A stretch of 64,000 nucleotides of DNA, from the NCBI GenBank assembly GCA_030737835.1, contig JAUJYN010000014.1:1850152-1914151 (forward strand), given 5' to 3'. The notes beneath the pieces are model-generated. The model was not told where the DNA came from, did not search any database, and saw nothing but the letters and a program-made list of their open reading frames with translations. This document shows positions 22,149 through 34,984 of this stretch, piece after piece; position 1 is the first letter of the stretch; every line of letters starts with the position of its first letter. Position numbers and translations under genes: made by a program. This DNA comes from Acorus gramineus. Lineage: Eukaryota; Streptophyta; Magnoliopsida; Acorales; Acoraceae.

Positions 22149-23122
22149 AGTCACCTAGGCTCCCTCCTTTGTATACCGGGCACGGCGTCTCGCATATGTT
22201 TTTCCTTGCTTTACTACCATAGATGGGTTGTAGCCCTTGACAATTCGAACAAGAAGGACTCGAAAGTCAGTGCAGGGGCACAATCCGGACAGATTTAACA
22301 CTTGGTCCATGGAAAGAATATTTTTACAGGTTTTGAAGGTTGAACAAACACTCACAAGGACCTTCAGCAGCAGTAGACAGATAGCAGAACCAGGGAACTA
22401 CCCTAGGCAGGGGGCAGCTACTGGCAACACGCCACCAGGTTTTAGGCGACTACTCCTAACATGCCGACCCAACCCCTTTCCAGGTTAAAACCCCAGTCCA
22501 GGGGCGGCTAAAACAAACTAGCCGCCTGACCCTGGGCGGCTAGTCTGAACTAGCCGCCCCTCACCTGCAGCCCCACCTGCCCCTGTCAGTCCAATTTTAA
22601 TCAACTCTTCAAACCTTTGAGAGCTATTAGGAATATTTCTTCCCAAAATCTGCATACACGCATTTCATACACCTATACATTCATAAAACCTGTATAAATA
22701 TGAATCAAACAGCAGCAGAAACCAAAATCACATACCAAACCATACATCCACCCCCAAACCTTAAACCAAACCATTCATCACACACAATACGCACATACAC
22801 ATTCATCAAGATTAAAATAAAAAATACTTTCAAAACTAAACACTTATGTTTAAATACATAAATCATGCATGAAAAGACATAAAATTATCCACAGAATCAC
22901 CATAAACATAAAACTAAAACACAAAGTAGTCTTTATGAAGAAAATAAAAAAGATAGGTCCACCAAAAGCTTCAACTCCAATCTCTTGAGCTATGCACCAT
23001 CAAAACAATCACCTGAGCCAAAAGAAAAGAAGAAAAGCATGAATTCCTTGCATATATACATTTCTTCTACCAAAACCAAGACACAAAAGACTATACCTTG
23101 GAGTGTCGTCATCCCCGGGAGG
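22149..23122. other. Non-coding interior of the Tat-like element
   Basis: No gene is recognised. It includes a GGCGGCTAGTCTGAACTAGCC hairpin-type motif near 22524-22556, followed by an AT- and A-rich stretch (22620-22980). It may be the 3' end or flank of the antisense gene. Confidence 0.5.
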
Positions 23123-23585
23123 CTAGGTCGAAGGAGGAGCATACTGGTCTGAAGGAAGAGGTGGCTGGTGAGAAGACTGGGCTTCTTGAACATCTGGAGC
23201 AGCAGGAGTCTCACGGACTGAAGAAGCCGCCCTCGCGTATATCCCATCACTCCGAGTCGTTGATGGGCGGGAGGCTCGACTGAAGGTGGCTCCGGTGGCC
23301 AAGGAGGCAGAAGCCAAATGGTCAAGCTTGAGAGGGACAAGGTCGAGATCCGCCTCCGTCATAGACCCTCCCCCAACCAGCTTCCCCCTCATGGTGGCCT
23401 CCCAGAGGTGGACTTGCTGCATGTCCCGATCTCTTCTCTCCAACCTCTGGCGAAGGCGGCTCTCCATGCTTCTGGATCTTTCCTCGACCACCCTCAACCT
23501 CTCTTCCAGCTCCCGTGCCCTCGCCTCCGAAACCCTGAGAGCCTCCTGATCCCTATCCTCAGTTGCTTGAAGAGAGCGAACCAAG
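23123..23585 (-). pseudogene. Antisense gene of the Tat-like element: coiled-coil C-terminal exon
   Basis: On the minus strand this reads LVRSLQATEDRDQEALRV, ARARELEERLRVVEERSRSMESRLRQRLERRDRD, a strongly charged heptad pattern of a long coiled coil. It ends in a Ser/Thr/Pro-rich tail with a stop at 23123. The frame is continuous with 29404-29900 once the LTR-A insertion (23586-29398) and one CCAAG copy are removed: the helix SELETSAGVPGGLMGD runs directly into LVRSLQ. No enzyme motif is visible. A coiled-coil tail behind a plant mobile domain is the arrangement described for antisense ORFs of Tat elements (family knowledge). Confidence 0.65.
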
Positions 23586-26500
23586 TGTCACGCCCCAGGG
23601 CGGCCGTCCCCGGGACGCGGCAAGTGTATATATGATATCAGCAGTCTAAACAGGAGGTCAATAATATACCCTAAACAACATCAACAATAACAACACAGAC
23701 AAAAGCAGGGCTGACATGATATATACACAAATAGCGGAAGCTAAAAGACTGAGTCTGTAATTCAAAGACACATTACAGACTCGATACATAATCAACTGTC
23801 CTGTGAGAGCCAATATATACAACGACATCCAAATATAATACAAACGCGTGTGCCCAAGCACAGAATACAATACATACAATCAAAAAGGGATGTTGATAGC
23901 CTCTAACACTCGCGGGAATGTGGTGCTGCTCCGCTACTGCTGAAGTCCCTCGGGGAGCTCCTCCTGCTGAAGTCCCTCGGGGAGCTCCTCCTGCTGACCC
24001 GACTCAGATAACACTAGAGAAAAATATATATATACGAGGGGTGAGCCACACGCTCAGTGAATAGCACAACCCATGCATCACAATTTATATTAACCACAAA
24101 TAATTCAAAGCCTCAAAGTGGCAGCAACTACACAATCCAGTGGGTCGCTACATCACTGACCCACCACACCCTCACCCTCACCCTCCAATAGGTGACATGG
24201 GCTATTAGGACTGACTAGGCTGTTAATCACCCTTGGCCACCGATAGTCTCTCCTCCACTCCGTAGGCCGCCTGGTCTACTCCCACAATTTAGCACAGTCC
24301 GAACCCAAATCAGGAGGTGCCTACTAATGGGAGCCCTCTGTCAGGAAGGCCTGTCTAACGCTGGGGCAGTCTCTATACGGATCCAACGAAGGGAACAGAA
24401 ACAGTCTATCCACACGTATACGATCCACTTGGATCCGTCGGCAACGCATCTCAACAACTCTAATGTCATGAATTCTTCATAATTCCTCCAGGGCGCATAA
24501 CCAAGATGCGGGGAACATATATAATAACCACCAGGTTATAATATTTGCTAAGGCATGCAAAAATACCATAAGTTCGCATTTAATTTAATAAATTAAACTA
24601 ATAGGACACATGCATAGGTCGAGGCTTTCCTAGCATGAAACATGGTGTCAGGATGCATGGCTCTTACACATATCCTAAGGGTGCAAGTCCCTAACATACA
24701 TGGTCTAGGGTGGCATGCATACTACATACTAATCATGCTTGCATAGATTACATATTATACAAGTTAATATTAAACTATGGTGCCCCAGGGGAGGACGGTA
24801 TACGCCCAAGTGCATATAGCGCCTCCCTACTGGGTTGGATTGTCCCACTCACCAATACCCAGGTCGTCGCGTGACCGTCCGTCAAGATCTGCAAGACAGG
24901 GCATTCAACACGGTGAGTAAAATACACAAATACACACAAAAATACACTAAAAATACCCAACACTCAGACAAGCGTACATACGGCCCGCACACACGCGAGT
25001 CCGAGCACTCCGACTCACTCCCGAACCCCCGGGCAGCCATACGCACGGCCACCCGCCCCGGGCACATAGCCGCGCCCCAGCCCGCGCGCCCAGACGCACT
25101 GTTGAGCCTCTGCCTGCACGCCCAGACACGCTGCGCGCTCGAGCGCACGCTGGCGCGCACCCGCGCGCACTGCGCGTCCAGCCCCGGGTGCACCATGCGC
25201 GCACTGCGCCCCAGCGCAGCACATCGCGCGCACACCCGCACGCACTGCGCCCCCGCGCAGTACCCCGCGCGCACAGCACGCACTGCACCTCTGCGCAGCG
25301 CTCTGCGCGCACGCCCCCGCACAGCGCCCAGCGCGCACTGCACCTCTGTGCAGCGCTCTGCGCGCACGCCCAGCGCGTCCCCTGCCAGCTCGCCCGACAA
25401 TGCGCCTGCCCTGCGCCTGCCAGCCTGCCCTGCCAGCCGCCTGCTCCTGCCTGCCTGCGTGCGCCGCTGAGCCCGCATGCACCCGAGCCAACCCTAACAC
25501 CTCCAACCGCCCCCCAACAGCCCCCTCCAACTCCCCAACACCCATGCACACCCAAAAACACCTCCTAACATGCATCTAAACAAGAATGGAAGGAAAGGAA
25601 GCTCACCCAAAGGAGAGGAAGGGAAGAGAAGGAGATCGGGTGCTCTTCGCGCACCGAAACTGTTATATATGTGTTACTTTTAACCTTCTGGTCACCATTG
25701 GGACATTCTGGTAGTTTTTCGTTTTTTTCATTTTTCGATCGGAACCGCTAAAATTTCGGGCTTTTAGCTATCACCCTGAGGTTGAGGGCTCCGATTGAAA
25801 ATCTAACTGCATATTATGTGTCCTGGTGCCATTCCAAGCCGCTCACGAAAATTTCATCGAATTTCGGTAACGTTTCAGAATTTCACGGTTCCAAAGCGTA
25901 TCCGGGTTTTGACTGAGCGAGAAGTCATTGGGAGAGTTGACTTGGTCAAAGTGGGGCCATGACTTGGTCAACCCTTTTTGTTTTTTTGTGTGGTTGGGTT
26001 GATCCAAGTCAAATCTCACTTAATCCCCTCTAATGCTAGCTTAAACCCTAATTAACCTAGCTTAACCTAATCTAAGTGAAGGGATTATATATAAGTGAAT
26101 CTAAAATATCTCCCCCACTATTCATCATCTTCCCCATTTGATTTTCTCTCTCCCCCTCTCTCTTTTTCTTGGTTTTGACCTAGCTAGAGTGGTTAAAATC
26201 AAAAGCGCAAAGAAGAGAAAGGTTAGATCTCATCCCGATCTATCCACCAGTGGTCTCGGATTCGAGTTCCCATGAGTTTGACCCCCTCTAACACCCTCTT
26301 TTCTTCTCTGATTTCAGCCCCCCTTGGGCTAGGTAGAGATCTTGGTGGTGGAGGTCTTTGGGGAGGTGTTTCGGTGCACGGAGAGCTCTTGATCCCCTCC
26401 CTTTCTTTCCTTTCCTTGGGTACGGTTTCTTTCCTTCCTTTTCTTTCTTAGATGCTTGTTTAGGAGGTGTTTTGGGTGCTGGTGGCTGTGGGTGGCTGTT

Positions 26501-29403
26501 GGTGGCTGTTGGAGGCCATTGGTGGCGGGAGAGAGGTGGCCGAGTGGCGCGGGCAGGGTGGTAGGTTGGCTCGGGTAGACTGGGGGCGTAGGCAGGCAGG
26601 CTGGCAGGCGTAGGGCTGGGCGCTGTCGGGCGTGCGCGCCGGCGTGCGCGCGGGTGGAGCAGGGGTGTTCGGGTGCTGCGCGCTGGGCGCCATGCTGTGG
26701 CGTGCGAGCGGGGCGCTGCGCGAGGCGCAGTGTGTGCCGTGCGCGCGGGGCAGCGTGCGGGTGCTGCGCGCAGGGCGCTGAGCGGGGAGTGTGTGCGGGG
26801 CACTGCGCTGGGGCAGAGTGCGGGCGGGTACGCGTGCGGGGCGCTGCGCTGGGGCGTAGTGCGCGCGGGTGCACCAGGGGCTGGGCGAGCGGGTGGTGCG
26901 AGCGGGCGATGCAAGCTGGTGGTGCGTGCGGGGTGCCTGCGGGATGCGGCGAAGGGGCGCTGGGCGTGCGGGTGTGCGCGCGTGTTGCTGCGCTGGGGCG
27001 CAGTGAGCGTGCGGTGCACCGGTGGGGGGCTCGGCGGGGTGTCCGGGCGTGCGGGCTGGGCTCGGCCGTGCTACTGGGCGCGCGGGTTGAGGCGCGGCTG
27101 TGCGCCTGGGTCGGGTGGCCGTGCGTACGGCTACCCGGGGGTTCGGGAGTGAGTCGGGGTGCTCGGGCTCGCGTGCGTACAGGCCGTATGTACGCTTGTC
27201 CAAGTTTTGTGTATTTTTTATGTATTTTTTTCGTATTTTTGTATTTTACTCACCAAGTTGGTTACCCTATCTTGCAGATCTCGAGGGACGATCGCGCGAC
27301 GACCCGGTCTTTGGTGAGTGGGACAATCCGACCCAGTTGGGAGGCGTACTACTCATTTGAGAGTGTATTGTCCTCCCCTGGGGCACCATGGATTTATATT
27401 AACCCGTTGTAATGTGAAATCCGTGCAAGCATGATTATATGTATTATGCATGCTACCCTAGACTTTGTATGTTAGGGACTTGTACCCTTAAGATATGTGT
27501 AAGAGCCATGCATCCTGTCACCCTATTCTCATGCTAGGAAGCCTCGGCCTATGCATGCGTCCTACTAGTTTAATTTATTAAATTAAAGGCTAGCATATGA
27601 TTATTAGCATGCCTTGTATAATATTATAGGGAGGGGCCTTGCGAGGTCAACATTGAGACCCGGGCTAGGGTACTCCGTGTTCCTTGTTTGGTTGTCGGGA
27701 TGTCCTATTTCGGGACCTCACGCTGCCCTCCCAAGGTTTCTTTTCCCAATAATATTATAACCCTCGTTAATTATTATTATATATGTTCCCCGCATCTTGG
27801 TTATGCGCCCTGGAGGAATTCTGAAGAATTCATGGCATTAGAGTTGTTGTGATGTGTTGTCGGCGGATCCGAGTGGATCATACGCGATGGATAGGCTGTT
27901 CTGTTCCCTTCGTTAGATCTGTGTAGAGACTGCCCCGGCGTTAGAAAGGCTGTCCCGTGGAGGGGCTACCATCAGTAGGCACCTCCTGATTTGGGACGGA
28001 CTGTGCTGAATGTGGGGGTGGCCGAACGGCCTACGGAGTGGGGAGAGACTATCGGTGGACCAAGGGTGACCAACAGCCTAGTCAGTCCCAATATCCTATG
28101 TCACCTATTGAGGGTTGAGGGTGAGGGTGTAGTGGGTTGGCGATAGCGACCCACTGAATTTGTATAGTTGTTGCCACTTTGAGGCTTGAATAATAAATTG
28201 TGGTTAATAATATCTGGTGGTTAATATGGCTGTGATGCATGGGTTGTGCTGTTCACTGAGCGTGTGGCTCACCCATCGCATAATATTTTTCTCTAGTGTC
28301 ATCTGAGTCGGATCTGGAGGAGCTCCCCGAGGGACTTCACCAGTAGCGGAGTAGCGCCACGTCCCGCGAGTATCAGAGGCTATCAGCATCCCTTTGTATA
28401 TTATTTGGTTGTCTTTGTATATATTGGCTCTCACAGGACAGTTGATTATGTATCGAGTCTGTAATATATTTTTGAGTTACAGATTCAGTCTTTTAGCTTC
28501 CGCTATTTGTGTATATATCTTGTCAGCCCCTTTGTTGTCTATGTTGAAATTGTTGATGTTGTTTAGGGTATATTATTGACTTCCTGTATTGACTGCTGAT
28601 ATCATATATACACTTGCCGCGTCCCGGGGACGCCCGGGGCGTGACAGAAACACCACCTCCAAGACCACCACCACCAAGGTCTCCACTCAGCCAAAGAGGG
28701 GCTGAAAACAGAGGAGAAGAGGGTCCATTAGAGGAGGAAAAACAAAGGGAAATGAAGATCCAAGACCATGGATGGATAGATCGGGTCCTCACCTTTCTTT
28801 TCTCCTTCTAGGGTTTCTTGATTCAACCACCTTAGCTAGGTCTTAATGGGGATTTAAAGAGAGGATGAGAGAGAGATTTGGTGGAGAAGATGATGAATAG
28901 TGGGGGGTGCAACTATGTCTAGGCGTGGACTTAAAGGGGGCCACTTAAAGCACACACACACCTCACACACTCACCACACACACTTAGCTTAGCCCTAATT
29001 AGGTTTAGGCTTGGTTTAGGCTAGGTTTAGGTGATCTAAGTGCACTTTGACCCTAGTCAACCCAACCACACTAAAAGCCAAAATAATTTGACCAAGTCAA
29101 AGGTCAACTTTGACCAAGTCAAGTCTCCCAATGACTTCTCGCTCGGTCAAAACCCGGATACGATTCGGAACTGCAAAATTCTAAAACATTACCGCAATTC
29201 AATGAAATTTTCGTGAGTGGCTTGGAATGGCACCAGGACACATAATATGCAGTTAGATTTTCAATCGGAGTCCTCAAACTCAGGATGATAGCTAAAAGTC
29301 CAAAATTTTAGCGGTTCTGATCGAAAAACGAAAAAGTTGAAAAACTGCCAGAATGCTCCAATGGTTACCAGAAGGATAAAAGTGACACATATATAACACC
29401 AAG
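23581..29403 (-). mobile_element. LTR-A, minus orientation, TSD CCAAG, itself interrupted
   Basis: TGTCACGCCCC at 23586 to ...ATATATAACA at 29398, flanked by CCAAG at 23581-23585 and 29399-29403. Without the inner LTR it is about 2.8 kb, with no internal region, so it is a solo LTR. GC-rich tract about 25020-25480, micro-exon-like block 24853-24888, leader donor (GGTGAGC on the minus strand) near 25604. Insertion cut the antisense coiled-coil exon of the Tat-like element. Confidence 0.92.
25656..28651 (+). mobile_element. Solo LTR-A, plus orientation, TSD GAAAC
   Basis: TGTTATATATGTG at 25661 to GGGGCGTGACA at 28646 (2,986 bp), flanked by GAAAC at 25656-25660 and 28647-28651. It lies in, and opposite to, the minus LTR-A. 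It is more diverged from the gypsy LTRs than those are from each other. It keeps the micro-exon-like block (27278-27313), the GC-rich tract (about 26540-27170) and the last acceptor (TTTTTCTCTAG, about 28298). Confidence 0.93.
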
Positions 29404-30138
29404 TCTCCCATCAAACCACCAGGCACGCCGGCCGACGTTTCCAACTCCGACACTCTAGCTTGGAGGGAGTCTCGCTCACGGTGTAAGATGGATGACTCAT
29501 CTTCTCTCGACACTATCTCGGACCGCAACTAGCCAAACACCTCCTCCCTCAACGATCTCTCGGACCTCAACATGTCCACCTCACCCTCAGCCCTGGCAAC
29601 CCTCTCCGTGGCAAGATGAAGCTCCATCCGAGTAGCCAGGAGTTCACTTCGAACCATGCCTAGCTCGTTCGTCAACTCAAGCTCTCAATCAAAGGCACTG
29701 GTCGGAGGAGGAGCAGAGGAGGAAGAAGCGCCATCAGCTCTTGCTCTCGATAGAGCATCCACCTGAGCTTCAAGGACCCGAACCTAGTCTTTTAAGCATC
29801 GCCTCTGCACCCGCAACCCCTCTACCTGCCTGGCCCGCGCTTGGAGATGCTCATTGGCTGTCTTGAGCTTCTTCTCTAGCTCATTCAGCTCAGCCTACAC
29901 CAAGAACACATCTTTTAAATATGGAGTAGAAGAAAGAAAAGACGGAGAAGAGAGAGAGCTTTTCTTACATAGGCGTCCGGGATCTCCTCCTCCATGGCCC
30001 CAAGAATGTTGACATATTCCTAGCGGAACTAGTCCATGTAATCCTCACTGCCAACCACCTCGGGGTGACGCTCGGCCAAGGCCCCTCTCGCATCCCATCC
30101 TGCCACGTATATTGCGTAGTTCCTCGGGAGGTTTGTAT
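29404..30138 (-). pseudogene. Antisense gene of the Tat-like element: coiled-coil region
   Basis: Minus-strand reading gives ELNELEKKLKTANEHLQARARQVEGLRVQRR (about 29900-29800), VRVLEAQVDALSRARADG, ELELTNELGMVRSELLATRMELHLATERVARAEGEVDM (about 29690-29570) and LRSEIVSREDESSILHRERDSLQARVSELE (to 29440). Heptad spacing of Leu/Val/Ala with dense Glu/Arg predicts a coiled coil well over 150 residues. Four single stops interrupt one frame; at least three fit CAG to TAG or CGA to TGA changes. Upstream, towards 30138, a plausible acceptor or exon boundary lies near 29970-29900. Interrupted at 30138 by LTR-B. Confidence 0.6.
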
Positions 30139-33100
30139 TGTAACGCCCCAGGGCGGCCACTCCCGAGACGTGGCAATATATAAAGTATCAACTAGCAAGT
30201 ACAAGAGGTCAACAATGAGATCAATAAATAACACACAAGCTGCAAAGCAATGATAACTGATAACTCAACTGAAAAGCGGAAGCATAAAAAAATCAATAAG
30301 TCTATAAACCCAAAATATCATTACAGACTCAAATACACAATCAATGTCCTGTGAGAGCCAAGTCTAGTCCAAATAAAATACAACCTGTGCCACATGCACG
30401 ATTTACAATACATAAAATGACTCTAGGACTGCTGACAGCCTCGCACTCGCCACCCGCTGGACAGAACACTCCACGCACATAAGACCACGCCACAAGGAAG
30501 CTCCAGCTCCACGCCCAACACCGCCCCTATAAAAGAAACAGTATGCGAGGGGTGAGCTACAAGCTCAGTGAGTGGCTGGAAACCAATCACCATTACAATA
30601 GTTTAATGTTAAGGCAATTTCCTTTCAAGGAAAACATGGGTGGAAACCCAATGGATAACAAGGTCACGCGGCGGCGCGACCAACCTCACCCTCACCCTCA
30701 CTCCCGGAGGGAGACTCTTGGGACTCTTGGGGAGAGACCATACCGTTGGTCGAAGAGACGCGGAATTACTGGTCTACACAACACTACTGGATCATCTACA
30801 TCGAGATAACTGCCCAACGATGTCTTTGAACATCGATACGTAACCGGACCCAACAACTATGGGAACGGACGAAAACGAATGGGTCACGCGGCGACGTGAC
30901 TTCATCTCATCCTCACCCTCACCCCTAAGGGTGACACAGGACTGTTGGAAGAAAACCTTTTGTTCTACACCCTTCGTCATCCGGTAGCCCTCTCCCGAGT
31001 AGCCTCTACCTGGTATACTCCCATGATCAGTACATCTGCCAAACGCATCGGTAGTACCTATAGGTGGGAGCCCTCTGTCAGGACAGCTTTAACGTCAGGT
31101 AGCTTCAACGTGGATCCGAAGAAGGGGAGAACGATTCCACACTCGCAATATCATCCAGTAGCCCTCTCCAGCGTAGCCTCTACCTATCGGCCTTCCACGA
31201 TCGGTACATCAGCTAGATGTGTACCGCGATACGCATCGGTAGCACCTACAAGTGGTGGCACCCAAACAGGACAGCTTCGACGCTGGGGTGTTTCGACGCA
31301 CGACGATGTCGGGAGGAAGCACCCCACGTTCGCAAAGCGAACCCTATAGGAAAGTCAACTACACTCGATAATCACATATCGATGATATCGAATACTCTTG
31401 TACTCCCACACGGGTGCATTGCTCAGACGCGAGGGGTTACCTCTGCTCTCACGCAGAAATAAGCCCAAGGCATATAACCCAACAGGCGGTTCATATACGC
31501 GCCTAGCACGAGTAGGCCTAACTTAATGCCATAGCCACCGGTTTAACAAAACCGATACAACAAATGAATTCTCCTAAATTCAATTCAAGTGCATCTCACG
31601 GATGCAGGGTGGCGATTACATCGCTCGCGCTCTAATTAATGAGGTACATCCTGATAGCGGATCATACCCACGCCAATTTCAGACAGTCCTAATTCATTTT
31701 AACATGTGTGATAACATATGATTAATTATAGGGTACTCCCTAAGATGAATATACATCATAAACGATAAATCATGCAACACACATACAAGGCAACTACACA
31801 TGCATATGAGGCACATTATCATATAAGCACCCAAGGTATAACTTAAGCATGCGTTGCATATCACCAACTTAAAAGAGAAGGGTTAAGCGCGATCTCGCGC
31901 ATCAATCAGTGCATACCGATAATCCCAAGCGAACCTGAGTCAAGTAAGAACCACATCTACTTACTCAGTTTACGCAAAGAGGGAGGGTGAGAGAGAGAGG
32001 GAAAGTCTCATCCTCTTCGGAAGCTGGTCATAGCTTTGCCCCAACAAGATGGGTGCAACAACCATACCACGCCCTCGAGTCCTATGACCAGGGAATATTA
32101 AGTATGCACCCGATTATTAACCTAGGTTTAATCATGCTAGATATTACTAACATAGGGAGGTAGTGCTATAAATAGGGACTACCTAAGGCATACATATTCT
32201 ATACATTCATATAAACACACATCACACATGCCCATACATGAAGGGCGCATGCAAACATAATAATTCACACATGAATATGATACATAGGCAAGTATATGGT
32301 AGAAAAGGGTTCTACGCAATATACGAGCTATACAAGCCTAGCATGCAAGTATCTAGCATATTTAGGGTCCAAGGAAACCCCATGGATGCGCGATGCACGA
32401 CTACATGCATCGAGCGCATCCCGAAGGGTTGGATAAAACCACTCACCGCAATTTAGATCATCGCGCGTCGAGAGGCAGCATGCGAGCAGGGCAAGCGGGA
32501 CAGCGCGCACGCGGAATGGCACGCATGCGGGGCAGGCGGGATAGCATGCACACACGGGGCAGCACCCGGGATGCACAGGCCGAGCAAGGTGCGCTCGGCA
32601 CGCTGCAGGGCACGTTGGGCGCGCTGGGCACAAGCGCAAGGCACGATGGGCATAGGCGCAGAGCACGCCGCAGGACGCGCTGGGCACAAATGCAGGGCAC
32701 GCCACAGAACACGCCGGGCACAGACGCAGGGCATGCCGGGCACAGACGCAGGGCACGCTGGGCACAGACGTTGGGAACGCTGGCAAGGCAGTAGGCAGGG
32801 CACGCTAGGCACAGCCGCTGGGAACGCTGGCAGGGCAGCAGACAGGGCATGCTAGGCACAGGCAGCACACACAGGGCAGCACGCACGCGGGCATGGCGAC
32901 ACCCCTATATACCCAAGCAACCACGCACACACACCATATCACAAACACTTAGCATGCACCACCTCCCAACACACCCAAAAGATGAAAAACCAGAAAAAGA
33001 AGAGGGAAAGCTCACCAAATTAGAGGGGGAGGAAAGGGGGAGATGTAGGGGCTCGCAAGCACACCCATGACCACCTCAACCACCTCCACCACTACCACCA

Positions 33101-33746
33101 CCTCTTCTTTGCTTCACTTCTTCTTGGCTGAAACCAGGGGAACCATGAGGGGAAAACATGAGGAGGAAACATCAATAACACATGCACACACACCTTCTCC
33201 TCCACACTTGATCTCCCTTACAAGAACTTCTTCTTCTCCTACACCTTCTCCTTGGCATTCCATCAAACACAAAGGGGGAAAAACAAAAGAGAGGGAGAGA
33301 GTGAGAGGAGAGGTCCACGAGAGAGAGGGAGCCCAAAAGTTCTCATTTGGAGAGGGGGTGACTACAAGGGAAAAATGGGGGGGGGTGAACATAAGCCTAT
33401 TCTCACCCACTAACACTCTAAATAACCAAGTGGTTGCTTCACCACTAAGCAAAGGGGGGGTAAGGTTATCAAAGGTGACCACATTCAACAAAATATCTAA
33501 CACTATTCGACCAACCAAACCAGGAACTCACAAAACCCGGATATGGTTCAAAACTGCATATTTTTCAAAACGTTACCGGAATTCGATGAAATTTTTATGG
33601 GTAGTACAAAATGGTACCAGGACCCATAATATATAGTTAGATTTCTAATCAGAATACTCCAACTCCCGTAGGTAGCTAAAAGCCAAAATTTTAGCGACTC
33701 TGATAAAAAAAAATAAGGCTCCGAATGACACAGGCATTACACGTAT
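30134..33746 (-). mobile_element. Solo LTR-B, minus orientation, TSD TGTAT/CGTAT
   Basis: TGTAACGCCCC at 30139 to ...GGCATTACA at 33741 (3.6 kb); flanks TGTAT (30134-30138) and CGTAT (33742-33746) differ by one base. Both termini carry one substitution against the family (TGTAACG for TGTCACG, CATTACA for CATAACA), suggesting an older copy. The micro-exon-like block near 32448 has lost its acceptor side. GC-rich tract about 32460-32900, with repeated GGGCACGC-type units giving spurious frames on both strands. Confidence 0.88.
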
Positions 33747-34171
33747 CCCGAGGAATTCTGGCCACCGGGATTGGGGGACGCTTCGGTAGATGATCAGGCA
33801 CCCACTAATGATACCCAAGCTGGCGGACCACCCGGCTGATCGCATGAAAGACCACCTCCTTGAAGAAGATCAGCCAGATGTCCCGCGACAGCTCCTCAGG
33901 GACTTCCTCCTCAGTATAGGGCCTCCAGGTCATCTGCAACAAAGAATACCACAGAATAAAGAAGAGAGCTCAGACAAAAGAAAATCAAGTACAAGCAAGA
34001 AATCCAAAAGATATATACCTCTTCTTCCTTTAAAGCACGGAAGGCCTTTCGGAACTGAGCGAGGCGACGCAAGCGCCCACTGGAGGCGCCCATCTCATAG
34101 CCCAAGGGAGGGCGCGGTTGAAGACTAGCTGGGTCGGACGAGCAATGGCGAAGTGCTCATACCCAAAAATC
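33747..34171 (-). pseudogene. Antisense gene of the Tat-like element: exons after the mobile domain
   Basis: On the minus strand, after an acceptor CCTTCTACAG, the sequence reads IFGYEHFAIARPTQLVFNRALPWAM, which fits the conserved W/F-x-YEHF-x-x-x-RP segment that closes the plant mobile domain. A second exon starts after TTCTTTGTTGCAG near 33935 and reads DDLEALYTEEEVPEELSRDIWLIFFKEVVFHAISRVVRQLGYH. This exon runs into the LTR-B insertion at 33741. Confidence 0.6.
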
Positions 34172-34283
34172 TGTAGAAGGAAAACCAAAACCAAAGTCAG
34201 GTGAAGTAGATAAACAGAGATCAAATCATTTCTATTTTTGCTAATTATAACTGCAGAAATGCTGCAAAAACCACCGAGATTCT

Positions 34284-34972
34284 TGCCCCTGGCCCTCTTC
34301 ACCTTCTTTGACAGCTCCACGAAGAGATGAGCCAGCATGGCCGCGCCCCAAGCGAAGCGGCCCATCGTCGCCAAGTCCCCCATCAGCAACAAGAAGTGGG
34401 AGGAGACCTTGTCAGAGGCCGTCAAGAAGAGGATCCGGCCAAAGAAATAGAGGAAGAACGCCCTCAACTCCCTCCGTGCCCTCTGTGGGCATGCGGCCGC
34501 CTCTCTCGCCTCAATCATCAGCCGTCTCCTCTCAAAGCTAGCCGCAGCTTCACCCTTCTGACGCTCCATGAAAGAGCCAAGGCCATACTGCCTCGACAAT
34601 TGATCGAGGGGAATCCGGTTCAGTGACCTCTCGCGCTCCACGTACTCCCAATCCCCAATCAACTCCCGGAAGAGCGCCTTGTAGTCAGGACTGGTGGCCG
34701 CTATCACCGCCTCGCCCAAGGCTGGGAGGCCTGTGATCTGCTCAACATCCTCGAGCGTCGGCATCACCGCACCCGTCGGGAGAATGAAGGCGCAGCTCTC
34801 CGGATCCCATCGCTCTGTCAATGCCTCGAGATATGGGCGATGAATGTGGAAGGGCTCAATCAAAAAGAAGGAGCGGAAGCCTTCTCCATCCACCAAGTCC
34901 CTCTCCCTCTACCCCAAGGCGGAGTACCATCTCTACGTCTCGTGCCACAAGGCTCGAATGCGATTCGGCCGC
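34284..34972 (-). pseudogene. Antisense gene of the Tat-like element: plant mobile domain exon
   Basis: The minus-strand frame contains DPESCAFILPTGAVMPTLEDVEQITGLPALG, the hallmark W/D-x-E-x-x-x-F-x-x-P-x-G-x-x-x-P-T-L-E-D-V-x-x-x-x-G-L-P motif of the plant mobile domain (PMD). It then reads ...LSRQYGLGSF, ARRELRAFFLYFFGRILFLTASDKVSSHFLLLMGDLATMGRFAWGAAMLAHLFVELSKKVKR and ends LGG before a GTGG donor near 34283. Exon start is taken after TTGTTTCAG near 34972; two in-frame stops lie between there and the Met at 34896. PMD proteins occur as host genes and as passengers in Mutator-like and Tat elements; their biochemical role in elements is not known. Function here is unknown and probably lost. 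Confidence 0.75.
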
Positions 34973-34984
34973 TGAAACAACAGA

